Assembly (NCBI RefSeq): GCF_004135205.1
Contig: NZ_CP035490.1
Span: forward strand, 4,507,644-4,571,643
Direction of reading: 5' to 3'
From: Hahella sp. KA22
Lineage (GTDB): Bacteria; Pseudomonadota; Gammaproteobacteria; Pseudomonadales; Oleiphilaceae
DNA: 64,000 nt
Numbering within the stretch: position 1 is the stretch's first letter; each line of letters begins with the position of its first letter. The translations under genes were made by a program, and so were the position numbers. This document shows, in pieces, positions 45,667 through 54,198 of the stretch. Under the pieces are notes generated by a model. The model searched no databases and was not told where the DNA came from. It saw only the letters and a list, made by a program, of their open reading frames with translations.

Positions 45667-46098
45667 ATGGTTATTGTAGTGCCAGTTATATTCAACCTAA
45701 AAGACCAGCCCCTGACATGGGCTAACGACGTCAACACAGAACTCGCCCGTTACGCACCTGACTACATAGAAAAGTATGGAAAGGTCGGCTCCCAAATGTG
45801 GTGGAGCGCATACTCCAATAACGAGATTCCCAAGACTTCGATCACTGGAATTATTACTTTCATTGGGTTACGCAAAGACGACTGTGAGGAGTTATGGGAC
45901 ATTGTGGAGATTTCCTCTCCAGACAGGCAAGTTGAATATGAACGTATCGCCTATTGGTTAAACGAAGCAGTCACCTTAAACGCTGAAGTGAGAATGGAGC
46001 AATTTTCCATATATATTCCGCATAAATATGGACCGATGACATCTACATTTGATTGTGCTGTCGAAGTTAATGATAGAGGGATTGATCAACGCATATAG
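45667..46098 (+). CDS. Hypothetical protein
   Basis: 143 residues from the ATG at 45667, preceded by AAAAAGA; the longer frame from 45574 crosses the divergent gene. Beta-rich and soluble, with VIVVPVIFNLKDQPLTWANDV near the start and GLRKDDCEELWDIVEISSP in the middle. No family is recognised. Divergent from the gene at 45237. Confidence 0.6.
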   Translation: MVIVVPVIFNLKDQPLTWANDVNTELARYAPDYIEKYGKVGSQMWWSAYSNNEIPKTSITGIITFIGLRKDDCEELWDIVEISSPDRQVEYERIAYWLNEAVTLNAEVRMEQFSIYIPHKYGPMTSTFDCAVEVNDRGIDQRI

Positions 46099-46114
46099 CG
46101 GTTCTATCGGGCCT

Positions 46115-46129
46115 GGCTATTTTATAGCC
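46115..46129. terminator. Short hairpin between convergent genes
   Basis: GGCTAT-TTT-ATAGCC lies between the convergent stops at 46098 and 46168. It is short and without a U-tract, so only a weak candidate. Confidence 0.35.
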
Positions 46130-46167
46130 ACATAGTGCGATTTGCCTTTGCGTGATCAATACAGTCT

Positions 46168-46833
46168 CTACATTTTAACCAACGTATACGCCCGGCTCAT
46201 CACATCGCCATTTAAAATAGCGACCAACCCAGTTGCATCACTATTGTCGTAGCCCGCCAGCATAATACTTTTACCGAGCTTAGTTTGAAGTTTCGCCTTA
46301 CTTATAACAGTTCCGTCCAAGGTCACGTAACTATAGCCGCCAACGTTATCGTTTACCTTCTTCCCTGACTTTGCATAGGCCTCATCCGTAACGGTGATTG
46401 ATACTGCAATATCGTCTCCGCGGGGTGAAACCGCCGTTGATTCAACTATATCCGTATTGGTATACCAGATGTCTTCAGGGGCCTCCCCTCGCATCACAAA
46501 ATTGCCTGGATGTTGACTGACGAATTCGACAAGTCTGGCGTTAGCAGCGCCTCTAGTTAGCACGATGAACGCCTTCCCGTCATTTTGCATAAAGTCAGCG
46601 CGGGAAAATAAGCCAGGACCAAGGCGGCTGACTCTTCTTGTGAGGATTTCCATATCCTCAGGGCCATTGCCATCACCTTGATAGCCTTTTACTTCGTATA
46701 CCACTTTAGGCGCAAAGAAATATCTAAACTCTTCACTATTCTTTATCGGAAAATAAGCCAATACAGCGGATATCAGCAACAGGCTCAGCTTGATAATTTT
46801 TACAAATAAAGGCGTGGACGTTTTTGCAGGCAT
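46168..46833 (-). CDS. Membrane-anchored protein with SecD P1-like domain, paralogue 1
   Basis: 221 residues from the ATG at 46833, which has GGAG at the right distance. One N-terminal membrane helix (FVKIIKLSLLLISAVLAYF) is followed by a periplasmic domain with the layout of the SecD/SecF P1 head: EDMEILTRRV, AVSITVTDEAYA, YVTLDGTVISKAKLQTKLG, a final DVMSRAYTLV. It is paralogous to the protein at 47113. None of the SecD membrane part is present, so it is not a translocase subunit. Confidence 0.7.
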   Translation of the reverse strand: MPAKTSTPLFVKIIKLSLLLISAVLAYFPIKNSEEFRYFFAPKVVYEVKGYQGDGNGPEDMEILTRRVSRLGPGLFSRADFMQNDGKAFIVLTRGAANARLVEFVSQHPGNFVMRGEAPEDIWYTNTDIVESTAVSPRGDDIAVSITVTDEAYAKSGKKVNDNVGGYSYVTLDGTVISKAKLQTKLGKSIMLAGYDNSDATGLVAILNGDVMSRAYTLVKM

Positions 46834-47112
46834 CGTCACTCCAAGCATTTCCGTATCGAAATATGCGGTGAATTATTCAATAGAGAGTTCGATTACCGAA
46901 TGAAATTAACGTAGTTTTTACGGTGTGACTACCCGGTGAAAACCCTAGCTTGGAGCCTCAATACAGCGTTAGTTGCGCATTGATTATCGGTGGATGAAAC
47001 CAGCAGAAAGGGGTGAAGAGGAAGGGATGGACAGGAATTATCAGGGCCGGGCTTTATGCGAGGCGATAGGGAGAATAGACCAACCCTGCAGTCTATTCTC
47101 AGTCAAAGCTGC

Positions 47113-47781
47113 TTACAGTTTTACCAACACATACCCACTGCTCATGCGGCCACTGTCAAGCATAACGGCCAGGGCTTGGGCTTCCGTATCGCTGGCGCTG
47201 GTCAGGAGGAATTTTTTACCCAGTTCCGTTTGCACCATGGCTTTATGAAGTATTTCATCATCCAGCATGGTGTAGGCGTAGCGTCCGATACTTTGATTAA
47301 TCCTTGGTGAGGCTTTTCCGTAGGATTCATCCGAGAACACAACTTCAACGGCAAGTCTGTCGCCTGCGAGAACAGCAGCCGACTCCACGACGTCTTTATC
47401 GCTATACCAGATATCATCCGGCTCAGTTCCCCTGAATACGAGTTCGCCGGGATGCCGGCTTAGAAATGCGACCAGTTCGGCGTCAGGGGCGCCCCGCGAA
47501 AATTCAATCACGCCCTTGCCTTGCACGTCCTTGAACTGGACTGATGACAGTTTACTCGGGAGCACGGCGTTCAGACGTTTCAACAGAATATCCATGTCCT
47601 CTTTAGAACGTTTGTCCGCCTGGTAATCCTGCACTTGGTAGGCGACTTTTTCAGCCCTCAGATACTCCAGTTCCTTGCAGCCCGCGAGGATGAATAAAGT
47701 AAGCAATACAGCCATCGCCTGGCATGGTTTATACGTCTTTGTCAGAACGGTTTTGGAGCTATTCAAATAAGTTCCCTGCAA
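47113..47781 (-). CDS. Lipoprotein with SecD P1-like domain, paralogue 2
   Basis: 222 residues. The lipobox is LAGC after a hydrophobic stretch (AVLLTLFILAGC), so it should be a lipoprotein; the start may be the first ATG or the Met at 47715. The periplasmic domain shares EDMDILLKRL, FSRGAPDAELVAFLSRHPG, EPDDIWYSDKDVVESAAV, AYTMLDDEIL and the end DSGRMSSGYVLVKL with the gene at 46168. The closing part is like the SecD P1 head. The pair arose by duplication and differs in how it is anchored. Confidence 0.75.
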   Translation of the reverse strand: MQGTYLNSSKTVLTKTYKPCQAMAVLLTLFILAGCKELEYLRAEKVAYQVQDYQADKRSKEDMDILLKRLNAVLPSKLSSVQFKDVQGKGVIEFSRGAPDAELVAFLSRHPGELVFRGTEPDDIWYSDKDVVESAAVLAGDRLAVEVVFSDESYGKASPRINQSIGRYAYTMLDDEILHKAMVQTELGKKFLLTSASDTEAQALAVMLDSGRMSSGYVLVKL

Positions 47782-47831
47782 ATATATGGGTAAATCTTTC
47801 TCTCTGAGTTACTACCAACTGAAATCGGCAG

Positions 47832-48272
47832 TTAGCGCTCAATGTACTGTTTCAGAACGCGCTCGCCACTGTCGATCTGCTTGAATAGCACCGAGACGGC
47901 GGCATTTCCACCGATGCAGCCTTCCATCGTTTCAATGTTTGCATTATCGGAAAGATACTGTTCGGCCTTTTGTTGATAATATCCCGGAACCAATTCACGC
48001 AAGGCGATCATCGCGTACAGCTGCGCGGGCTTGGAGCCCTCCAACTGTAGCTTGATAAGCTGCTCTTGAGCATCCACTTGGCTTAGCAAACAACGATAGG
48101 CTTCGACATGATCAGGAACGGTCCCGGCAAAACCGGTATGGGAGTCGGTAAAGCATTCCGTATTTTTTAGAGTTTCATAGTCCTTTTCTGAGCACTGCCA
48201 TTCCGCCAGGGATTGGCCGGAAAGCAAACAAAACAGTATTGATGCAGTAATTCTTGAACAATGCGTATTCAT
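47832..48272 (-). CDS. Secreted hypothetical protein
   Basis: 146 residues with a signal peptide (ITASILFCLLSGQSLA). The mature protein is helical with four or more Cys (EWQCSEKDY, NTECFTDS, EAYRCLLS, EGCIGG). Periplasmic. It ends 50 bases before the lipoprotein gene at 47781 and may be co-transcribed with it. No family is recognised. Confidence 0.7.
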   Translation of the reverse strand: MNTHCSRITASILFCLLSGQSLAEWQCSEKDYETLKNTECFTDSHTGFAGTVPDHVEAYRCLLSQVDAQEQLIKLQLEGSKPAQLYAMIALRELVPGYYQQKAEQYLSDNANIETMEGCIGGNAAVSVLFKQIDSGERVLKQYIER

Positions 48273-48680
48273 GGGTGAAATTGTCGAAAATCCTTTAAAA
48301 AAACAGCGCCTGAGCCAGCGCGCGGCTATTTAACCACAGAGCCCGCCCTGCGGGGAATATCAGACTTTCAGAGCCCGAACATTTTCCAACATTCAGAGAC
48401 TTAGCCAAATTGGGTGCGACAAACTGCCGCATTGCCCCCGCTAGCCCCTCCGCATATAAAAATAAGCGGTGTTGGACCTTACAAAAAACATTAGAAATTA
48501 ACGGCATGGATCGCGCTTTAGCTGTTGTTCGTCACGCATCGATGTCGGCGACTGCTTTGAGAGTTTTGTTTTCTCTCCGCCTTCCCTCTGTCGATTACGG
48601 TCCTCGTAATCTGATCCGGCTGCATCCGGTGATATAACCGAACTAATAACTAGAAATCGCATCAATCGATAGAAGGACAT
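48273..48680. other. Intergenic region upstream of the thiocarboxylate operon
   Basis: 408 bases between divergent genes. It should hold the promoter of the operon starting at 48681 and that of 48272. I see short open frames without coding character, no clear Fur box and no riboswitch. A good ribosome site (AGAAGGAC) lies just before 48681. Confidence 0.5.
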
Positions 48681-49859
48681 ATGTCGATGAAGCTTCCCCC
48701 CCTCGTAGAACCCGCTGCGGAGTTGTCCGCGGAGGAAATCGCCCGCTATAGCCGTCATCTGCTGCTGCCGGATGTCGGACTGGATGGGCAGAAACGCTTG
48801 AAGAACGCCAAAGTGCTGGCGGTAGGCGCCGGAGGGTTAGGCTCTCCGGTTTTGCTGTATCTCGCCGCCGCAGGCATTGGAACCCTGGGTGTTGTGGAAT
48901 TTGATGTGGTTGACGAATCCAATCTGCAACGTCAGATCATCCACGGCGTTTCCGACCTCGGACGCCCCAAGGGCGAAAGCGCCAGAGACGCTATTCGCGA
49001 AATAAACCCTCATGTTGCAGTGCGCCTGCATAGCGAACGACTGGATGCGGACAACGCGCTGTCGACTTTCGCTGAATACGACCTGATAGTCGATGGAACC
49101 GACAATTTCGCCACCCGCTATCTGGTCAACGACGCCTGCGTACTTACCGGCAAGCCTTATGTCTGGGGCTCCATTTACCGCTTTGAAGGTCAGGCCTCGG
49201 TGTTTTGGGAAAATGCTCCCGGCGACGCCGGCCTGAATTACCGCGACCTCTACCCCGAGCCGCCTCCGCCCCATCTGGCGCCGTCCTGTTCCGAAGGCGG
49301 CGTGCTGGGCATTCTGTGCGCATCCATTGGCGCCATCATGGCCACAGAAGCGGTCAAGCTGATCACCGGGCTGGGCGAGTCGCTACTGGGTCGACTGGCG
49401 GTGTATGACGCTCTGGAGATGAACTACCGCTTCATCAAGCTGCGCCGCGACCCGCAACGCACCCCGATTACCGAACTGGCGGACTATGCGTTTTCCTGCG
49501 GCCTGACCACAACCACGCAGGACAGCGCTCCCTCAGTTCCCAGTATTGACGCGCATGAACTCAAACAATGGCGTGACGACGCCAAAGTCTTCCAGTTGAT
49601 CGACGTACGGGAAACAACAGAGTGGGACATCGTGCGCATTGCCGGCGCCCGCCATATCCCGCAAAGCCGCATTCTCGAAGAGGAGGTTCTGGTCACGCTG
49701 AACAAGAGTTCGCCCATCGTGCTGCACTGCAAATCCGGCGTACGTTCGCAACGGGCGTTGCAGTCTCTGCGCGAACAAGGTTTTGACAATGTCCACCACC
49801 TCGACGGCGGCATTCTCGCCTGGATTCGAGATGTCGACCCTTCATTGCCCAGCTACTGA
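48681..49859 (+). CDS. MoeZ-type adenylyltransferase/sulfurtransferase (E1-like plus rhodanese)
   Basis: 392 residues. The E1-like domain has the nucleotide loop GAGGLGSP (49-56) and the region NYRDLYPEPPPP followed by SCSEGGVLG, which lacks the CxxC zinc ligands of E. coli MoeB and looks like the mycobacterial MoeZ type. A C-terminal rhodanese domain has active Cys 350 in HCKSGVRS. The enzyme adenylates the C-terminal glycine of a sulfur-carrier protein and then passes sulfur to it. It is the first gene of the operon and corresponds to QbsC in thioquinolobactin synthesis. The gene style suggests possible transfer from actinobacteria. Confidence 0.92.
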   Translation: MSMKLPPLVEPAAELSAEEIARYSRHLLLPDVGLDGQKRLKNAKVLAVGAGGLGSPVLLYLAAAGIGTLGVVEFDVVDESNLQRQIIHGVSDLGRPKGESARDAIREINPHVAVRLHSERLDADNALSTFAEYDLIVDGTDNFATRYLVNDACVLTGKPYVWGSIYRFEGQASVFWENAPGDAGLNYRDLYPEPPPPHLAPSCSEGGVLGILCASIGAIMATEAVKLITGLGESLLGRLAVYDALEMNYRFIKLRRDPQRTPITELADYAFSCGLTTTTQDSAPSVPSIDAHELKQWRDDAKVFQLIDVRETTEWDIVRIAGARHIPQSRILEEEVLVTLNKSSPIVLHCKSGVRSQRALQSLREQGFDNVHHLDGGILAWIRDVDPSLPSY

Positions 49860-49877
49860 TCAGGGAGGAAACCAGAC

Positions 49878-50396
49878 ATGCTGACAATTCTTTCCGAACT
49901 CGTAGACGCCATGATCCAACAGGCGCAGACAGATCACCCTATGGAAACCTGCGGCGTTATCGCCGGCCGGGAGCGCGCGGAGCGTCCCATGCGCCTCATT
50001 CCCATGCGCAATGTAGCGGCGTCAGAGGATATGTTCATGTTCGACGCCCGCGAGCAACTGCAGGTCTGGCGGGAAATGGACGCCAACGGCGAAGAGCCGG
50101 TAGTCATCTATCACTCACATACCCACTCGCGCGCCTATCCCAGCAAAGACGACATACTTTGCGCCGCGGAACCGCACGCCCATTACGTCATTATCCCCAC
50201 CGACCCCGCGTACGGGGGCGGCATTCGCAGCTTCCGCATCGTCAACGGTGCCGTGGTGGAAGAAACCATTCGCGTCGTCGAACAATACGCCGGCGAAAAA
50301 TCTTTACCCCTTGCTGAAAACAGGAGTTCCCATGTCCATCACCATCCATATTCCAACCGTTCTGCGTCCGCTGACCAACGATCAGAAGCGCATTGA
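49878..50396 (+). CDS. JAMM-type zinc peptidase (QbsD/Mec-like)
   Basis: 172 residues with ribosome site GGAGG. The JAMM motif is complete: Glu 23 (METCG), His 79-Ser-His 81, then after seven residues Ser 89 and Asp 92 (HSHTHSRAYPSKDD). Proteins of this family remove extra residues after the GlyGly of a sulfur carrier, so it is expected to process the protein encoded at 50332. The last 22 codons overlap that gene and are His/Ser-rich, unlike a normal end of the family. The original stop may have been lost. Confidence 0.92.
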   Translation: MLTILSELVDAMIQQAQTDHPMETCGVIAGRERAERPMRLIPMRNVAASEDMFMFDAREQLQVWREMDANGEEPVVIYHSHTHSRAYPSKDDILCAAEPHAHYVIIPTDPAYGGGIRSFRIVNGAVVEETIRVVEQYAGEKSLPLAENRSSHVHHHPYSNRSASADQRSEAH

Positions 50397-50622
50397 CGGT
50401 GATGGCGCGAATGTGCGGGAAGTGATCGAAAACATGGAGATACAGTACCCGGGCGTCAAAGAGCGACTGATGGCGGACGGCAAGGTGCATCGTTTTCTCA
50501 ATATCTACGTGAACGATGACGACATTCGCTTCGCCGATAACCTGGATACATCCGTGCAAACTGGCGACGCCATCACCATCCTGCCAGCAGTGGCCGGCGG
50601 GTGCGGCGACAGGCTGGGATAA
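50332..50622 (+). CDS. MoaD/ThiS-like sulfur-carrier protein with capped C-terminus
   Basis: 96 residues from the ATG at 50332, which has ACAGGAG upstream; the frame is open earlier but without a start of that quality. It is ubiquitin-like, with the ITILPAVAGG pattern. The GlyGly is at 89-90 but six more residues follow (CGDRLG), so it must be trimmed before it can be adenylated. That matches QbsE, which ends in GlyGly plus two residues and is trimmed by QbsD. The start lies within the JAMM gene (65-base overlap). The thiocarboxylate form should be the sulfur donor of the pathway. Confidence 0.9.
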   Translation: MSITIHIPTVLRPLTNDQKRIDGDGANVREVIENMEIQYPGVKERLMADGKVHRFLNIYVNDDDIRFADNLDTSVQTGDAITILPAVAGGCGDRLG

Positions 50623-50627
50623 CCGCC

Positions 50628-52544
50628 ATGACCCTGTTACTGGAAGACTGCTACCTCAGTGGAACGTTACGCAACCCGACGCCGGCCCTGGCGCCGCTGT
50701 ATGCGTCGTTGCGATATCAAGCCAATGCCCTCGGCGTCGCCTGGGAGAATGTCGATACGGAATCCGGCGCCGCATTCGCGTTGCACGTGACGGATCACGT
50801 CGCGGTCGATTGCGTATTGGAAGGCTGGTCGGACGCCGTGGAGCGTCCCATATCAGAAACTTTAGCCCAGGCGGCGACAGGGTTAATGTCCGTACACGGG
50901 CGTTCCAGCGGCGGCGCGCAGCCCTTGGGAGTGGATTATGTCTCCACCCTCACCGCCGTGCTTTCCCTGCAAGGCGTAATGGCCGCCGCGATCGGTCGTC
51001 TCCGCGGCGCGCCGATGCGCACAACCCATACCAGCCTGACCTCAAGCGCCTTGCTCAGCGTCGCGCAATATCTGGCCGGAGCCACCGCTCCAGAAATGCC
51101 GGAGCGCTTATTGCCCGGCGCAGCCAATGTGCAGGAACGTCCGCCCTTCACCTCCGCCGACGGCGTGGTGTTTGAACTGGAAACCCTGGACGCGGCGCCC
51201 TGGCGTGATTTCTGGTCCCAGGTGGGCGTCGACGCCGCCAGCGCCGGCAAAGGCTGGAGCGGATTCTTGCTGCGCTACGCCAAAGCCATCTCCCCGGTTC
51301 CCGCCGTACTCTGCGAGGCGCTCGCCGCGCTGCCGTTTGCGCAGATAGAAAACCTCGCCCGACAAACCGGCGTCGCCATTTGCAGAGTGCGCACACTCCA
51401 GGACCGCGTGCAGGACGGGGACGCAATGGACATGTGGCGCGATGGGCCCTGGCGCTTCCAGTGTGATGGCGACCTATCCCAGGCCGCGCCGCTGAAGCCT
51501 TGTAATTCATCCTCGCACTTGCCTCTGGCGGGCTTAACCGTCGTCGAATCCTGTCGCCGCATTCAGGGGCCATTGGCGGGGCGCTTGCTCTCTCTGCTCG
51601 GCGCCGAAGTGATTCGCATCGAACCGCCCGGCGGCGACCCTTTGCGTGGCATGCCGCCCATGGCGGAAGAGGTTTCCGCCCGTTTTGACGCCCTGAATCG
51701 AGGCAAGAACGTACGAGAAATCGACATCAAATCCGCCGTCGGCAAAGCAGAGGTCATGGCGTTGATCCGGCAGGCGGATGTCTTCCTGCATAACTGGGCC
51801 CCCGGCAAAGCCGCGGAGATGGGACTGGATTACGATGATATGAGACTAGTGAATCCTGACCTCGTTTACGCCTATGCGGGAGGCTGGGGAGAGAACGCGG
51901 AGCATGACCTGCCCGGCACTGATTTCATGGCCCAGGCTTACTCCGGCGTCGCCGCAAAAATCGCCGCGGCGTCGGGGCTGCCGGGGGGCGCATTGTTTAC
52001 TGTTTTGGACGTATTGGGCGGCGCCGTCGCCGCTCAAGGCGTCACTGCCGCGCTGCTGGCTCGCGGATTGGGTCGCGCTCGCTCGGTCAGAGTAGATACC
52101 TCCCTGCTGGGCGCCGCCACCTTGTTATGCGCAGACGAGCTTGGCGCCCTGTTGCAGCAGCCGGGGTATCAAAGTCATGTCCTGGACGGGGGGCAGAGCT
52201 CTCCTGTATGGGCTTCATTGAATGGCGTCTACGCCACCGCACAGGGGTTGCTTGCTCTGGACTGTCTGGATGAGCGCGCCTTTTCCAGGCTCACCCGCGC
52301 CATTGTCGATGCTGCGTCTGAATATCAGACAGGCGGCTCACACGACAACCTGAATCAAGAGCATCTGCAGCGTGTTCTTCTTCATCGCAAAGCGCAAGAG
52401 TGGGCGGCGTTGTTTGAAATGGGCGGCGTTCCCGCCGCTGTAGTGGTCGAAGACCTGACGGACCTCAGCCGCGACCCGCGTTTGGCGCCCACTCTCAACA
52501 AGGACATCTATGTTCGAGTGAATTCACCATGGAGGTTTCAATGA
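50628..52544 (+). CDS. Two-domain CaiB/BaiF-type (class III) CoA-transferase-like protein
   Basis: 638 residues from the ATG at 50628. The C-terminal half is a recognisable class III CoA-transferase: LAGLTVVESCRRIQGPLAGR, LLGAEVIRIEPPGGDPLRG, LNRGKNV and the catalytic Asp in GTDFMAQAYSG. The N-terminal 300 residues resemble a degenerate version of the same fold (LGVDYVSTLTAVLSLQGVMAAAIG) without the key motifs. Double-length members exist in the family. Its substrate here is open; it could move CoA to or from the acid that becomes a thiocarboxylate. ATGA overlap with the next gene. Confidence 0.85.
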   Translation: MTLLLEDCYLSGTLRNPTPALAPLYASLRYQANALGVAWENVDTESGAAFALHVTDHVAVDCVLEGWSDAVERPISETLAQAATGLMSVHGRSSGGAQPLGVDYVSTLTAVLSLQGVMAAAIGRLRGAPMRTTHTSLTSSALLSVAQYLAGATAPEMPERLLPGAANVQERPPFTSADGVVFELETLDAAPWRDFWSQVGVDAASAGKGWSGFLLRYAKAISPVPAVLCEALAALPFAQIENLARQTGVAICRVRTLQDRVQDGDAMDMWRDGPWRFQCDGDLSQAAPLKPCNSSSHLPLAGLTVVESCRRIQGPLAGRLLSLLGAEVIRIEPPGGDPLRGMPPMAEEVSARFDALNRGKNVREIDIKSAVGKAEVMALIRQADVFLHNWAPGKAAEMGLDYDDMRLVNPDLVYAYAGGWGENAEHDLPGTDFMAQAYSGVAAKIAAASGLPGGALFTVLDVLGGAVAAQGVTAALLARGLGRARSVRVDTSLLGAATLLCADELGALLQQPGYQSHVLDGGQSSPVWASLNGVYATAQGLLALDCLDERAFSRLTRAIVDAASEYQTGGSHDNLNQEHLQRVLLHRKAQEWAALFEMGGVPAAVVVEDLTDLSRDPRLAPTLNKDIYVRVNSPWRFQ

Positions 52545-54190
52545 ACCACTCAGGCATCATCGATCTGGTTCCAGCGGCGCTGCGTAAGCATTGGGCGACG
52601 CAGGGCCTGTATCCAAACCGCACCGTATTCCAAATGTTTCAGATGTATGCGGAACAGTCGCCGACCAAGACAGCAGTGCTCTCGCCGGATTCCGAGATCA
52701 CCTATGGCGAGCTGCTGGATAAGGCCTTGCGGTTGGCGACGGCTTTTCAGGAGATGGGCATCGTCGCCGGCGATGTGATCGCCTATCAACTGCCCAACAG
52801 TTGGCGCTGTTGCGCGGTAGATCTGGCCGCTGCGGCGATAGGAGCGGTAGTCGCCCCCTTTCCACCGGGGCGGGGCCGTCTGGATATCCAGTCCCTGCTG
52901 AAGCGCTGTGACGCTCGCGCCATCATTGCGACGCCGGAATACGGCGGTGTGGACATGTGCGAGCTGATCGAGTCATTGCGCTCCACCACCTTGTCCTTAC
53001 GCTGGCTGATTGCGGACTGCGATCAGGCGCCAGGGGGCTGGATCAGCCTGGAACAGTGTTTTCAGGCGAAACCGATAGCGCTGCAGCGCCTGCCTCATGT
53101 CGACCCGGACTCGCCAGTGCGCCTGCTGGTGTCTTCCGGCACCGAATCCGAACCCAAGCTGGTGGCATATTCCCACAATGCGCTGTTAGGCGGTCGCGGC
53201 CGTTTTCTGCAGCGTCTGCATCCTGACGGAGCCAGTTTTCGCGGCATGTATCTGGTGCCGCTAGGTTCGTCTTTCGGCTCCACCGCCACCTTTGGCGTGC
53301 TGTCCTGGCTGGGCGGTTCCCTTGCGGTGTTGCCCCGTTTCGATGCGGAGGAAGCTATCCGCGCGATTGAAACGCTACGCCCCACCCACATTCTCGGCGT
53401 CCCCACCATGATTCAGCGCATGGCCGCCGAGCCCCTGCTGGCGGACATCGACAAGTCCAGTCTGGTCGCCATTGTCAGCGGCGGCTCTGTGATTGATCCC
53501 GCCAGCATCCAACGCTGCGTGGACGCCTTCGGTTGCGGCTTTATCAGCCTGTATGGCTCCGCGGATGGCGTGAACTGTCACAACACGCTTGATGAAGCGC
53601 TGGATGTGGTGTTCCGCAGCGTCGGTCGCCCCAACCCGGACGTTTGCGAGATTCGCATCGTCGACGACGCCGGCAAGGAAGTCCGCCCCGGCGAAATCGG
53701 CGAAATTCTCGCCCGCGGCCCGATCAGCCCCATGCAATACGTCAATGCCCCGGAGCTGGACGCCCGATATCGTGACCCTGAAGGCTGGGTGTATACCGGC
53801 GATCTGGGCTTGCTGGATCAGGACGGCTATTTGCGCCTCTCCGGCCGCAAGAAAGACGTGATCGTGCGCGGCGGCGCCAACATCAGCACGGTGCAGATCG
53901 AGAATCTGGCCACCTGTTTTCCAGACGTGATCAGCGCCGCCTGCGTGCCGGTTCCTGATCCTGATCTGGGACAGCGCGTGTGCCTGTGTCTAAGCATGCG
54001 CAGCGGAGCCGATCGCCCTTCCCTTGCCGAAGTCACCAGCTTTCTACGGGATCAGGGATTGGAAGTGAACAAGCTGCCAGAGTATCTGCGTTTCATACGC
54101 CACTTTCCGCTCACTCCGGCGGGCAAGGTCGACAAGAAGCGGCTCACCGCTGAAGTCGCTTTTCTGGAACGCAGCGCTTGCGCAGTTTAG
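52541..54190 (+). CDS. AMP-forming acyl/aryl-acid ligase
   Basis: 549 residues. The ATG at 52541 overlaps the previous stop (ATGA) and follows GGAGGTTTCA. It is an ANL-family enzyme: ATP loop LLVSSGTESEPK (a variant of the usual TSGTTG), YGSADG, GWVYTGDLG, GRKKDVIVRGG and the A10 lysine in PAGKVDKKRL. The loop variation suggests a specialised substrate. In the PDTC and thioquinolobactin pathways such a ligase activates a carboxylate as acyl-adenylate for attack by the sulfur-carrier thiocarboxylate. That role fits here. Confidence 0.9.
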   Translation: MNHSGIIDLVPAALRKHWATQGLYPNRTVFQMFQMYAEQSPTKTAVLSPDSEITYGELLDKALRLATAFQEMGIVAGDVIAYQLPNSWRCCAVDLAAAAIGAVVAPFPPGRGRLDIQSLLKRCDARAIIATPEYGGVDMCELIESLRSTTLSLRWLIADCDQAPGGWISLEQCFQAKPIALQRLPHVDPDSPVRLLVSSGTESEPKLVAYSHNALLGGRGRFLQRLHPDGASFRGMYLVPLGSSFGSTATFGVLSWLGGSLAVLPRFDAEEAIRAIETLRPTHILGVPTMIQRMAAEPLLADIDKSSLVAIVSGGSVIDPASIQRCVDAFGCGFISLYGSADGVNCHNTLDEALDVVFRSVGRPNPDVCEIRIVDDAGKEVRPGEIGEILARGPISPMQYVNAPELDARYRDPEGWVYTGDLGLLDQDGYLRLSGRKKDVIVRGGANISTVQIENLATCFPDVISAACVPVPDPDLGQRVCLCLSMRSGADRPSLAEVTSFLRDQGLEVNKLPEYLRFIRHFPLTPAGKVDKKRLTAEVAFLERSACAV

Positions 54191-54198
54191 CCACAGGA

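Noticed and set aside
46168-47781. SecD translocase subunits
   Set aside because: Only the P1-like head is present and the six-helix membrane part is absent, so they are not called SecD.
48295-48637. Short frames on both strands in the operon leader (48295-48507 and 48410-48637)
   Set aside because: No ribosome sites and no protein-like composition. They overlap each other and a likely promoter region.
48273-48680. Fur box or molybdenum-cofactor riboswitch upstream of the MoeZ-type gene
   Set aside because: No match to a GATAATGAT-type palindrome and no convincing riboswitch fold was found by eye.
48681-49859. Primary molybdopterin-synthase activation gene (moeB)
   Set aside because: The zinc-binding CxxC pairs of MoeB are absent and the gene is coupled to a JAMM/MoaD-like/AMP-ligase set, so a role in secondary metabolism is more likely.
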